64,000 nucleotides of DNA from Dyella japonica A8. GTDB lineage: Bacteria; Pseudomonadota; Gammaproteobacteria; Xanthomonadales; Rhodanobacteraceae. Numbering within the stretch: the first letter of the stretch is position 1; every line of letters begins with the position of its first letter. Under the pieces are notes generated by a model, which was given only the letters and a program-made list of their open reading frames with translations, did not search any database and had not been told where the DNA came from. Positions 26,674-35,406 of the stretch are shown piece by piece. The stretch is taken from the NCBI RefSeq assembly GCF_000725385.1, contig NZ_CP008884.1, positions 3,224,001 to 3,288,000 of the forward strand, written 5' to 3'. The position numbers were made by a program, and so were the translations under genes.

Positions 26674-29600
26674 TCAGGGGGCAAGCCATTCCATTTCGGA
26701 CAGGGCAACGCCTTGCGATGCACTGGCCCGCTCCACCCGCCAGCGGTAATGCGCATAGCTGCCCGGGTGCGTCACGCCAAAAGCGCGCGTCTGCCGACGC
26801 CAGGGAAAGCTCTCGCCCCGTCGTTCGTCCAGGGTGACCCAGTGAACGCCGTCACTGGAGCCTTCCAGTGTCCACGATCCGGGGTCGCGCCCCGGCTGTG
26901 CCGATGACGTCAGGGTATACATGCTCACCTGTCCCGGCTGCTTCAGGTCGAGCTGGACGATCGGCTCCGCGCCGCGCAGCAAGGCCTCGGTATCGGACGT
27001 GTTGTCACTCAGGGCGCGCGCCGCCGCCTTGTCGCCCGGCACGAGCACCTGGGCGCCCTCGCTGTCGGCTAGATCGACCAGCGGCGCGGGCTTTTCACTG
27101 CCCTGGGTGATCGACGGAAGCCGCGCATCGCCCGCGGCGCTGCCCCAGGTCGAGGGCGCATCGCCCATGCGGAAGTCGAGCACCGCGCCATTCGCGAGGT
27201 CGGTATGCGCCAGCCAGCTGCGGTCGTACGGCTTGCCGTTGAGCATCACGCTCTGGATGTAGCGATGGCGGTCGCTCACTTCCGGCGCGCGAATGTCGAT
27301 GGTCTTGCCGTTCTCCAGGTGGATGATCATGTGCGGGAAATAGGGTGCGCCGATGGCGTACGTCGGCGTGCCCATGCGCAGCGGGTAGAAACCGGCGGCA
27401 CTGAATACCCACCAGGCGGACATCTCGCCGTTGTCCTCGTCACCGGGATAGCCCTGCCCGATCTCGCTGCCGACGTAGAGCCGTGACAGGGCATCACGCA
27501 CTTTGTCCTGCGTTTTCCATGGCTGGCCCGCCAGGTCGTACATGTACAGGATGTGATGCGATGGCTGGTTGCTGTGCCCGTACTGGCCCATGCGCACGTC
27601 GCGCGCCTCCAGCATCTCGTGGATGATGTCGCCGTAGGCGCCCACGTGGAAATCGGTACCTGCCCCGAAGAACGCATCGAGCTTTCCTGTGAGCGCCTCA
27701 ACGCCGCCATAGAGATTCGCCAGCCCTTGCCCGTCCTGCACGCCTTCGAACGTCATGTTCCAGGCGTTGGTTTCCGTATAGTCGCCGCCCCAGGCGAAGG
27801 GGTCGAAATGCGCGGCGTCGATGCGCCATGAGCCATCGGGCTTGCGGCCCACGAAGAAGCCAGTGGCAACATCGAACAGATTCACGTAGCCAAGCGAGCG
27901 GCTGCGAAAATAGCGGGCATCGTCCGCGTAATGCGCTGCGTACGGATCATTGGCCTGATGGTCGGCGGCCAGCGTCTGCGCCAGTTCACCGATGCCGAAG
28001 TCATTGAGGTAGCCGGCCATCGACCACGACAAGCCCTCGTCGGTGCTGTTGTCCACATAGCCATGGAACACCGATCGCGCGATACCTTTGCGGCCGGCGC
28101 CAGGCACGTCGCTGACCACGGTCGCGTCCTTCAGGGCCGCCTGGTAGAACGAACGCACGTCGAAGTTTCGAATGCCCTTGTTCCATGCATCGGCGAACGC
28201 CACGTCCGCGCTGGTTCCCACCATGAGGTCGGCGTAGCCGGGCGACGACCAGCGGGCGATCCAGCCGCCATCACGGTACTGCTGCACGAAGCCATCGATC
28301 ATCTCGCCGGCCTGCGTGGGTGTCAGCAAGGCATAGGCCGGCCACGCGGTGCGATAGGTATCCCAGAGGCCATTGTTGACGTAGGGCTTGCCAGCGAGCA
28401 CGCGCGCGCCCGTCTGGGTTGGCGTATTGGCGCCGGCAGGTGCGGAGAACGGACTCGCGTAGCGATAGTCGGGATGAGCAAGCGTCCCGAGGTTTTCGAA
28501 TGCTTCATTCGGATACAGGAACAGGCGGTAGAGATTGGAATACAGCGTGACCTTGTCGTGGGCACTGGCACCGGGAATTTCGATGCGACCCAGCATGTCG
28601 TCCCAGCGCTGCGCCGCGCGGGCCTGCACCTTGTCGAAGGTATCGCCGTCCGCGATTTCCTGGGCCAGGTTGCGCCTGGCCTGTTCCAGGCTGATGAGCG
28701 AGGTGGCCATGCGCATCGTCACGACCTTGTCGGCATGGGTATCGAAACCGAACCATGCGGCGACATGGTCGCGCCCCTGCCCCGTCAGCCGGCCGCTCTC
28801 CGTCACGGGGCGATCAAAGGTCGCGTAGAAGAACAATCGCGTCGCTCCGGTCGAGAGCCGACTGGCGACATCGGAATACCCGCTGATACTGGCATGGGCC
28901 GCGTCCAGCTCGATGTCGCCCTTGTCGTTGCGGTTGTCGAACAGCAGCTGCGAGCGGTCGCCGGTGAAGGTGAAACGCATCATGGCGGCGTGGTCGGTCG
29001 GTGTCATCGCGGCGCTCATGCCGTTGTCGAACCTGACCTGGTAAAGATCGGCGCGAGCGATCTCGTGATCGTGCGTGAAAGCCAGCGAGCGCGCGTCGCG
29101 ATCCAGTGGCGGCGCGCCGGCAGCCACGGCCGCCGGCATGACCTGAAAGGTCTGGCGATCACCCATCCACGGGCTGGGCTCGTGACTGAGGGCGAATGCC
29201 TGGATGCGCGGATGGTTATCCGCGCCGTTGCGATCCTGGTACTGGTAGATCCAGTCGGAGCCGGCTTGCGTGGTCGGCGTCCAGAAGTTGAACCCGTGCG
29301 GCAGCGCTACCGCGGGAACGTTGTTGCCGCGCGAGAAATGCGCGTTGGCATTCGTGCCGCGGCGGGTGTCCACATAGGTATGGGGCGCGGCCGCAGCATC
29401 GGTCGGGGCTGTGTCGGCCAGATGCAGGTCGTCGATATAGCCGTGGAATGCCTCCGCGCCCTGGGGGGCATCCTCCACCAACTCGACGGTGGCCACGGTT
29501 TTACCGGCAGCCACGGCGCCCACGTCGATATCCAAAGCGTTCCACTGGTTGTCGTGCAGCACACGTGAGCTGCCCTGCGCTGCCGCGCTCGCGTGTACAC

Positions 29601-30072
29601 GATGCTGATCCGCGGCATCGAGCGCGGACAGGCGCGTGCCATCGGTGAACAGTAGATCCACCGCTACGTATTGCGCATCGCCGCGCGCCTTGCCGGAGGC
29701 GTCCGCCGGAAACACGACGTAGGAGAGGTGCGTGGCCGCCGTCACCGGTTGCCTGAGTCGATACAGCGTGGCGCGGCGTTCGCGCGGGGTCGGCACCGCA
29801 TGGGCGTCGTAGCGAAGACAGCGTACGCCGGTAAAGCCGGCACCCGGCCGGGAGGTGAGGGATTCCTCCTTGCCGGGGCCGGGTACCACGCTCATTCGCC
29901 AGCCGTCGACGCTGGCCGATAAAGGTTGGGGCTCACCGACCTCAAAAGAGCTGGCAAAACCCCGGGACAGGGTTGCTGCCAGCGCCGGTGCCGCAAGCAC
30001 CAGTGAGAGTCCGGCCGACAGCATGACCACCCCTGCGCGACGCTGCCGCCACGCTGACAAGCACTGCCCCAT
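26674..30072 (-). CDS. GH92-family glycosidase (alpha-mannosidase type), exported
   Basis: 1132 aa. Signal peptide around GVVMLSAGLSLVLAAPALA; N-terminal beta-rich carbohydrate-binding-like domain (about 35-230, ending HGYIDDLHLADT); GH92 catalytic region from YVDTRRGTNANAHFSRGNN, with LPHGFNFWTPTT and, near residue 880, DEDNGEMSAWWVFSAAGFYP, which carries the family's conserved Glu; C-terminal F5/8-type domain ending VALSEMEWLAP. The start at 30072 has GGGGAGA 6 bp upstream; an earlier in-frame ATG at 30114 lacks one. GH92 enzymes are calcium-dependent inverting exo-alpha-mannosidases acting on glycans; the linkage cannot be inferred here. Confidence 0.93.
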   Translation of the reverse strand: MGQCLSAWRQRRAGVVMLSAGLSLVLAAPALAATLSRGFASSFEVGEPQPLSASVDGWRMSVVPGPGKEESLTSRPGAGFTGVRCLRYDAHAVPTPRERRATLYRLRQPVTAATHLSYVVFPADASGKARGDAQYVAVDLLFTDGTRLSALDAADQHRVHASAAAQGSSRVLHDNQWNALDIDVGAVAAGKTVATVELVEDAPQGAEAFHGYIDDLHLADTAPTDAAAAPHTYVDTRRGTNANAHFSRGNNVPAVALPHGFNFWTPTTQAGSDWIYQYQDRNGADNHPRIQAFALSHEPSPWMGDRQTFQVMPAAVAAGAPPLDRDARSLAFTHDHEIARADLYQVRFDNGMSAAMTPTDHAAMMRFTFTGDRSQLLFDNRNDKGDIELDAAHASISGYSDVASRLSTGATRLFFYATFDRPVTESGRLTGQGRDHVAAWFGFDTHADKVVTMRMATSLISLEQARRNLAQEIADGDTFDKVQARAAQRWDDMLGRIEIPGASAHDKVTLYSNLYRLFLYPNEAFENLGTLAHPDYRYASPFSAPAGANTPTQTGARVLAGKPYVNNGLWDTYRTAWPAYALLTPTQAGEMIDGFVQQYRDGGWIARWSSPGYADLMVGTSADVAFADAWNKGIRNFDVRSFYQAALKDATVVSDVPGAGRKGIARSVFHGYVDNSTDEGLSWSMAGYLNDFGIGELAQTLAADHQANDPYAAHYADDARYFRSRSLGYVNLFDVATGFFVGRKPDGSWRIDAAHFDPFAWGGDYTETNAWNMTFEGVQDGQGLANLYGGVEALTGKLDAFFGAGTDFHVGAYGDIIHEMLEARDVRMGQYGHSNQPSHHILYMYDLAGQPWKTQDKVRDALSRLYVGSEIGQGYPGDEDNGEMSAWWVFSAAGFYPLRMGTPTYAIGAPYFPHMIIHLENGKTIDIRAPEVSDRHRYIQSVMLNGKPYDRSWLAHTDLANGAVLDFRMGDAPSTWGSAAGDARLPSITQGSEKPAPLVDLADSEGAQVLVPGDKAAARALSDNTSDTEALLRGAEPIVQLDLKQPGQVSMYTLTSSAQPGRDPGSWTLEGSSDGVHWVTLDERRGESFPWRRQTRAFGVTHPGSYAHYRWRVERASASQGVALSEMEWLAP

Positions 30073-30114
30073 TTCTGTCTCCCCGGAAGACCGCGGACCG
30101 GTCATTCTTTGCAA

Positions 30115-30128
30115 TTAGATCGATCCAA
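30115..30128. promoter_or_regulatory. possible operator upstream of the GH92 gene
   Basis: TTAGATCGATCCAA is 12/14 palindromic with a central CG, located 43 bp before the GH92 start. TTGACT directly upstream on the minus strand could be a -35 element, but no convincing -10 was found. Weak evidence. Confidence 0.3.
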
Positions 30129-30296
30129 GTCAATCACTTTAAAAAAAGCCACGCAGTGACGAGCCCGATCAACGGATGCCCAGCAAGGTGGCCTTGGGTC
30201 GACTTTAGCCTGCAACGGCACCGGGATGCTTGCTGCGGCGCACGAACAAGGCGCGCCTTTTTAGCCTCTATTTTGCCCGGGTGTTATTGACCTCAT

Positions 30297-30318
30297 GAAA
30301 TATACCCGGGTATATTTC
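30297..30318. promoter_or_regulatory. perfect 22-bp palindrome (putative operator)
   Basis: Two 11-bp arms GAAATATACCC / GGGTATATTTC with no spacer and no mismatch. It lies 46 bp before the DUF1330-like gene; another CCCGGG core lies 29 bp upstream (30276-30281). A dimeric regulator site is likely; the regulator is unknown. Confidence 0.6.
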
Positions 30319-30364
30319 GCGCCCACCGTTCGTGCCCACCCCGGGTCTGCACAGGGAGCCCCAC

Positions 30365-30814
30365 ATGACATCAAAAGCTCCACACCTGGAACCCACCGAG
30401 GCAGCGGGCCGTGCATTCGTCAGGCGCGCCGTGGCAGGCAGCATCGTCATGCTCAACCTGCTGCGCTTCCGCGACATCGCCGACTACACCGCCACCCCCG
30501 AGCTGGCGCCAGCCTCGCCGATCACCGGCGAAGAAGCTTTCCAGCGCTACATCGCACACACGCTGCCTTTCCTGCGGGAGTCCGGCGGCAGCATCGAATG
30601 CCTCGGCAAAGGCGGGCCATTCCTGATCGGACCAGCCGACGAGCGCTGGGACATGGCGATGCTGGTGCGTCAGCACAGCGTTGAGTCCTTCCTGGGCTTT
30701 GCCTCGCATCGCGCCTATCTCGCCGGCCTGGGGCATCGCACGGCAGCGCTGGAAGATTCCCGGCTGCTTCCGCTTACGGACGCGAACCGCCCATTCACGA
30801 AGGAAGCGCCATGA
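30365..30814 (+). CDS. DUF1330/YciI-like small protein
   Basis: 149 aa, no signal peptide. VMLNLLRFRDIADY, GEEAFQRYIAHT and FLGFASHRAYLAGLGHRTAALEDSRLLPL resemble the ferredoxin-like dimeric alpha/beta-barrel proteins of the DUF1330/NIPSNAP type. The start at 30365 has AGGGAG 7-8 bp upstream. First gene of a tight three-gene operon (4-bp overlap with the next) controlled from the palindrome region. Function unknown. Confidence 0.72.
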   Translation: MTSKAPHLEPTEAAGRAFVRRAVAGSIVMLNLLRFRDIADYTATPELAPASPITGEEAFQRYIAHTLPFLRESGGSIECLGKGGPFLIGPADERWDMAMLVRQHSVESFLGFASHRAYLAGLGHRTAALEDSRLLPLTDANRPFTKEAP

Positions 30815-31170
30815 ACAATCCCGTCACGACACCGCACGACGAACGCAACATCCGCCTGCTGACCCGCCATTGGCAATGGCTGGAAGCACAACCCCGTGGC
30901 ATCAACGCAAACCTGCGCCAGCTGGTGGAAATGGCGAGCCGTGACGTGGATGGCCGATACCGCGCGGCGTCGATCAGGGAGTCCTGCTATCTGTACATGC
31001 GCGATATGGCGGGGGATCGCCCTCACTTCGAGGAAGCCGTCCGCGCGCTGTTTGCCCATGACCGGGACAAGCTGCAGCAGCAGATCTCCTCCTGGCCCCT
31101 GCCGGTCCAGAGGCATATCTGCGAACTCCTTGATGCCATGCCGGCGAATGGCGCCAACGGAGCAGCGTGA
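30811..31170 (+). CDS. DUF2239-like protein
   Basis: 119 aa, helical, no signal. LTRHWQWLEAQPRGINANLRQLVEMA followed by YLYMRDMAGDRPHFEEAVRALFAHD and WPLPVQRHICELL fits what I know of DUF2239; no function is established. The start overlaps the preceding stop by 4 bp and its TGA overlaps the next ATG (TGATG), so all three proteins are translationally coupled. Confidence 0.68.
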   Translation: MNNPVTTPHDERNIRLLTRHWQWLEAQPRGINANLRQLVEMASRDVDGRYRAASIRESCYLYMRDMAGDRPHFEEAVRALFAHDRDKLQQQISSWPLPVQRHICELLDAMPANGANGAA

Positions 31171-31520
31171 TGGATCGCATCCAGCGCAAAGCGCTCGTGC
31201 AGGCCTACAAGCTGGCGTTTCCGCCCATGGGCATCTTCGCCATCCGGAACCTGGCCAACGGACGCATGCTCATCGACCAGAGCACCAACCTGACGGGCGC
31301 CATCCACCGCCACCGGATCGAACTCACGTTGGGCACCCATCGCAACAAGCCATTGATGCACGACTGGCAGGTGCATGGCGACGCCGGCTTTGCGTTCGAG
31401 GTGCTGGAGAAGATCAGCGAACGTCCCGAGCCCGACTTTGACTACAAGGCGGAACTGGCGCGACGGCTGGCGAGTTGGCGAACCCGCGTACCGCTGGGCT
31501 CGGCGGCTTCCTACCTCTAG
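31170..31520 (+). CDS. GIY-YIG-nuclease-like small protein
   Basis: 116 aa. FPPMGIFAIRNLANGRMLI occupies the place of the GIY-YIG core (here GIF and IRN, so strongly diverged) and is followed by the conserved RHRIELTLGTHRNKPLMHDWQVHG and FAFEVLEKI. Such small GIY-YIG-like proteins are common next to DUF2239 genes. Catalytic competence is doubtful because the tyrosines are replaced. Last gene of the coupled trio. Confidence 0.65.
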   Translation: MDRIQRKALVQAYKLAFPPMGIFAIRNLANGRMLIDQSTNLTGAIHRHRIELTLGTHRNKPLMHDWQVHGDAGFAFEVLEKISERPEPDFDYKAELARRLASWRTRVPLGSAASYL

Positions 31521-31672
31521 CGCGCCGGGGCCGAGGGTGCGCGCACACAAAGTCCTTGCAGGGTCCGCGCGACGATAGCGGGGCGTGTTTGCCTCGCCCG
31601 ACATGGTTCCTTATCGTCGAACCACGGAACATCGACCTCATCCCTCCCCTCACACCAGCAACGAGGTTCCCC

Positions 31673-32705
31673 ATGGAATATCGGCATTTGGGTGCATCGG
31701 GTTTCAAGGTTCCCGTGCTCAGCTTCGGCACGGGCACGTTTGGCGGCAAGGGGGATTTCTTCGGCGCCTGGGGCAATACCGACGTCGCGGAGGCCAGGCG
31801 GTTGATCGACATCTGCCTCGATGCCGGACTCACCCTGTTCGACAGCGCGGACATCTATTCCAACGGCGTCGCCGAATCGGTGCTGGGCGAAGCGATCAAG
31901 GGCCGACGCGACCGCGTGCTCATCTCCACCAAGGCGACCTTCCGCTTTGGCGAAGACCCGAATGATGTCGGCTCGTCTCGCTTTCACCTGCTGAAGTCCT
32001 GCGATGCCGCGCTCAGGCGTCTGGGCACCGATGTCATCGACCTGTTCCAGTTGCACGGCTTCGATGCCATGACGCCGGCCGAGGAAACGCTTTCGACGCT
32101 CGACGCTCGACGATCTCGTGCGTGCAGGCAAGATCCGCTACGTGGGCGTGTCGAACTTCTCCGGCTGGCACCTGATGAAGTCGCTCGCGGTCGCCGATCG
32201 CTACGGCTATCCGCGCTACGTCGCCAACCAGACCTGCTACTCGCTGATCGGTCGCGACTACGAGTGGGAGCTGATGCCGCTAGGCATCGACCAGGGCGTC
32301 GGCGCCGTGGTGTGGAGCCCGCTGGGCTGGGGCCGCCTCACCGGCAAGATCCGTCGCGGCGAACCCTTGCCGGCCACCAGCCGCCTGCACAAGACCGGCG
32401 ACCTGGGCCCGCAGGTGAGCGACGACTATCTCTATCGCGTCGTCGATGCACTGGACGAGGTCGCTGCGGAGACGGGCAAGAGCGTGCCGCAGATCGCGCT
32501 GAACTGGCTGTTGCAGCGCCCGACCGTGTCGACTGTCGTGATCGGTGCGCGCAACGAGGAGCAGCTGAAGCAGAACCTCGGCGCCGTCGGCTGGAACCTC
32601 ACGCGCGAACAGGTCGCCAGGCTCGATGCCGCGAGCGGAGTGACGCCAGCCTATCCGTATTGGCACCAGCAGGGTTTCACCGAGCGCAATCCCTCACCGG
32701 TTTGA
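31673..32705 (+). pseudogene. aldo/keto reductase, frameshifted by a 7-bp tandem duplication
   Basis: Two adjacent frames encode one AKR of about 340 aa. The first part (MEYRHLGASGFKVPVLSFGTG) contains the whole catalytic tetrad: D57, Y62, K87, H128. After EETLSTLD the frame is lost; homology resumes as LVRAGKIRYVGVSNFSGWH in the next frame and runs to the normal end. At the break the heptamer TCGACGC occurs twice, followed by TCGACGA (32093-32113); removing one heptamer restores TLDDLVRAGK. The lesion is a mutation, slippage site or sequence error. As read, the product would have a foreign C-terminus. Confidence 0.88.
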
Positions 32706-32711
32706 TGGCAA

Positions 32712-32745
32712 CAAAAAAGGGCGCCTCCGATACGGGGCGCCCTTT
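32712..32745 (-). terminator. rho-independent terminator of pgm
   Basis: Stem AAAGGGCGCC / GGCGCCCTTT (10 bp, loop of 10) followed on the minus strand by TTTTTTG. It lies 18 bp after the pgm stop and could also slow transcription from the convergent reductase gene. Confidence 0.8.
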
Positions 32746-32762
32746 GATTCCTGTGGTGGCGA

Positions 32763-34415
32763 TCAACCGGCGTTGAGCGCGTGATCCACCATGGCCTGCG
32801 CCTCTTCCAGCAACCGCTGCAGGTGCGCCTCGTCCTTGAAGCTCTCGGCGTAGATCTTGTAGATGTCCTCGGTGCCCGACGGGCGCGCGGCGAACCAGCC
32901 GTTGGCCGAGGCGACCTTGATGCCGCCGATGGGCGCACCATTGCCGGGCGCGCGATCCAGCACGGCCTCGATCTTTTCGCCCGCGAGCTGCGTGCTCTTC
33001 ACCTGATCCGGCGACAGCCTGGAAAGCTTCGCCTTCTGCTCGGTGTTGGCCGGGGCATCGACGCGCTCCGACACGGGGCGGCCCAGCTCATCGGTCATCT
33101 GGCGATACAGCTCGCCCGGATCCTTGTCCATGCGCGCGGTGATTTCCGCCGACATCAGCGCGGCGGCAATGCCATCCTTGTCGGTGCTCCACACGCCGCC
33201 GTCGCGACGCAGGAACGACGCGCCGGCGCTCTCCTCGCCGCCGAAACCGAGCGAGCCATCGAACAGGCCCTCGACGAACCACTTGAAGCCCACCGGCACT
33301 TCGTAGAGCCGGCGTCCCAACCGCTTCGCCACGCGGTCGAGCAGCGCGGTGCTCACCAGCGTTTTGCCAACGGCTGCATCGTTGCGCCACTGGGGGCGAT
33401 GACGGAACAGGTAGTCCACCAGCACGGAAAGATAGTGATTAGGCAGCAACAGGCCCGTGGTGCGCGTCACGATGCCGTGCCGATCGTGGTCGGTATCGCA
33501 GGCGAAGGCCACGTCGTAGCTGTCCTTCAGGCCGATCAGCCGCTGCATGGCATGCGATGACGAGGGATCCATGCGGATCTTGCCGTCCCAGTCCACGCTC
33601 ATGAAGCGGAACGTGGGGTCCACCACCTCGCTCACCACGGTAAGGTCGATGCCGTAACGGTCGGCAATCGGCGCCCAGTAATGCACGCCCGAACCACCGA
33701 GCGGATCCACGCCCAGGCGCACGCCGCTGGCGCGCACCGCGTCGAAATCGATCACGTTGGCCAGGTCGGAGACATAGGCATCGAGGAAATCGTGCTCGTG
33801 CGTGGTCGATGCACGCAGCGCTTGTGCGAGCGGCACACGGCGCACTTCGCGCAGCCCGCCTTCGATCAATGCGTTGGCGCGCTTCTGCACCCAGCCGGTG
33901 ATGTCGGTATCGGCGGGACCGCCATTGGGCGGGTTGTACTTGAACCCGCCACCGTCCGGCGGGTTGTGCGAAGGCGTCACCACGATGCCGTCGGCAAGCC
34001 CGTGCGTGCGTCCACGGTTATAGGTGAGGATGGCGTGCGAAATGGCTGGCGTCGGCGTGTATTCGCCACCCTTGGAAACCATGGTCTCTACACCGTTCGC
34101 CGCGAGCACTTCCAGCGCGCTCTCCAGTGCCGGCTGCGACAGCCCATGCGTGTCGATGCCAATGAGCAAGGGGCCGTCGATGCCCTGCCCCGCGCGGTAT
34201 TCGCAGATGGCCTGGGTAATGGCGAGCACATGCCACTCGTTGAAGCTGCGGTCGAACGAGCTGCCGCGATGGCCGGACGTGCCAAACGCCACGCGCTGGG
34301 CCGGCACACCCACGTCGGGGCGCAGGTCCATATAGGCATCACGCAGGCGCGCCACATCCACCAGCTGGCCCTCGGGAGCCAGCTTGCCAGCCAGCGGACT
34401 GAGGCGGCCGCTCAT
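32763..34415 (-). CDS. pgm: phosphoglucomutase (alpha-D-glucose-specific)
   Basis: 550 aa cytoplasmic enzyme interconverting glucose-1-phosphate and glucose-6-phosphate. [12 protein letters not shown], the active-site loop [13 protein letters not shown] with the phosphoserine, the metal loop [10 protein letters not shown], sugar-binding [12 protein letters not shown] and the phosphate-binding [11 protein letters not shown] all appear in order. Full length and intact. It stands alone and links sugar catabolism in this region to glycogen or envelope polysaccharide precursors. Confidence 0.96.
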   Translation of the reverse strand: MSGRLSPLAGKLAPEGQLVDVARLRDAYMDLRPDVGVPAQRVAFGTSGHRGSSFDRSFNEWHVLAITQAICEYRAGQGIDGPLLIGIDTHGLSQPALESALEVLAANGVETMVSKGGEYTPTPAISHAILTYNRGRTHGLADGIVVTPSHNPPDGGGFKYNPPNGGPADTDITGWVQKRANALIEGGLREVRRVPLAQALRASTTHEHDFLDAYVSDLANVIDFDAVRASGVRLGVDPLGGSGVHYWAPIADRYGIDLTVVSEVVDPTFRFMSVDWDGKIRMDPSSSHAMQRLIGLKDSYDVAFACDTDHDRHGIVTRTTGLLLPNHYLSVLVDYLFRHRPQWRNDAAVGKTLVSTALLDRVAKRLGRRLYEVPVGFKWFVEGLFDGSLGFGGEESAGASFLRRDGGVWSTDKDGIAAALMSAEITARMDKDPGELYRQMTDELGRPVSERVDAPANTEQKAKLSRLSPDQVKSTQLAGEKIEAVLDRAPGNGAPIGGIKVASANGWFAARPSGTEDIYKIYAESFKDEAHLQRLLEEAQAMVDHALNAG

Positions 34416-34610
34416 CGGGACACCTCACGGAAGTCAGGAACAGCGGGCTGGCGCAGGCGGTAAGACGTGGTCATGCGTGGACGCATCCTGAGTCGACAGA
34501 AAGATCGACATTGACCCTCGCCGCGGCGCTGCGTGTCAATACCGCGGACTGCCGCAAGACGCGGCAAACGTTCACATGAAGTGAAATGCGTGCTGTGGGC
34601 CAGCCCGCGT
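34416..34610. other. intergenic region upstream of pgm
   Basis: About 195 bp between the pgm start and the end of the zinc-finger gene. I see no gene; it presumably holds the pgm promoter, but no clear -35/-10 pair was identified. Confidence 0.4.
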
Positions 34611-34874
34611 TCAGCGCAACTGGCTGTCCTTGCTGCCGCGACGGTTGTAGCCGCTGAAGGCGGCCTCCTTGTCCTGCGCGGCCTGGCAGTTCACGCACAG
34701 GCGCACGCCGGGCACGGCGTCGCGGCGCGCCTCCGGAATCGGGGCGTCGCATTCTTCACAGTGAGTGAGTCCAGGGCCTTGCTGCAGGCGGCTGCGCGCA
34801 CGCTTTACCGCGTCTTCCACGGTCGCGTCGATCTGGTCCTGTACGGCGCCATCGCCGGCCCAACCCGTTGCCAT
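34611..34874 (-). CDS. DksA/TraR-type zinc finger protein (YbiI-like)
   Basis: 87 aa. The start at 34874 gives MATGWAGDGAVQDQIDATVE, the usual YbiI N-terminus; the open frame extends far upstream without homology. Four-cysteine zinc finger C-x2-C-x17-C-x2-C in HCEECDAPIPEARR...LCVNCQ. It lacks the long coiled coil with the acidic tip of DksA, so a direct DksA role at RNA polymerase is uncertain. Confidence 0.88.
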   Translation of the reverse strand: MATGWAGDGAVQDQIDATVEDAVKRARSRLQQGPGLTHCEECDAPIPEARRDAVPGVRLCVNCQAAQDKEAAFSGYNRRGSKDSQLR

Positions 34875-34986
34875 GACTGCTGCCTCCCGACACTGCTGGC
34901 GACCCCGAAACGCAGGGTCACGCGCAAATATGGGGACGCAAAGGGTTTTTTCCATCCCTTGGCCATGGCGGAACCACGACAAAGGT

Positions 34987-35406
34987 TCAGAATCGCTTGC
35001 GCAGGAAGTAGCGCGCGCCGCCCACCGGGTGATCGGGGATCTCGCCGAAGACCGTGTAGCCGAGTTTCTCGTAGAAGCCGCGCGCCTGGAATGCAAAGGT
35101 GTCCAGCCACGCGCCCACGCAACCGCGCTGCCGGGCGACGGCCTCGGCGCGCTGCATCAGCGCCGTGCCGACATCCTGCCCGCGCATCGATTCCGGCACG
35201 GCAAGCAGATCCACGTGCAGCCAGTCGAGCGCGGTCTCACCCCACAGCCCGCCAGCGACATGACCGTGCTCGTCGCGCAGGGCGATGACCAGCGGCTGGA
35301 TGTCCAGCGCCGGGACTTTGCTGAGGTTGTAGGCACGCAACGGCGCGGCAATGGCTTCGCGGTCCGCCGAACCGGGTTCGGCGATTTCCACCAACTCAAC
35401 GATCAT
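34987..35406 (-). CDS. GNAT-family N-acetyltransferase
   Basis: 139 aa. The GNAT core shows WLHVDLLAVPESMRGQDVGTALMQRAEAVA (acetyl-CoA pyrophosphate loop RGQDVG) and ARGFYEKLGYTVFGEI at the C-terminal motif B. The start overlaps the stop of the outer-membrane lipoprotein gene (ATGA), so they are co-translated, though no functional link is obvious. The substrate is unknown. Confidence 0.88.
   Translation of the reverse strand: MIVELVEIAEPGSADREAIAAPLRAYNLSKVPALDIQPLVIALRDEHGHVAGGLWGETALDWLHVDLLAVPESMRGQDVGTALMQRAEAVARQRGCVGAWLDTFAFQARGFYEKLGYTVFGEIPDHPVGGARYFLRKRF

Noticed and set aside
27931..29568. 545-codon plus-strand frame inside the GH92 gene
   Set aside because: Antisense shadow; the minus strand carries the full GH92 signature.
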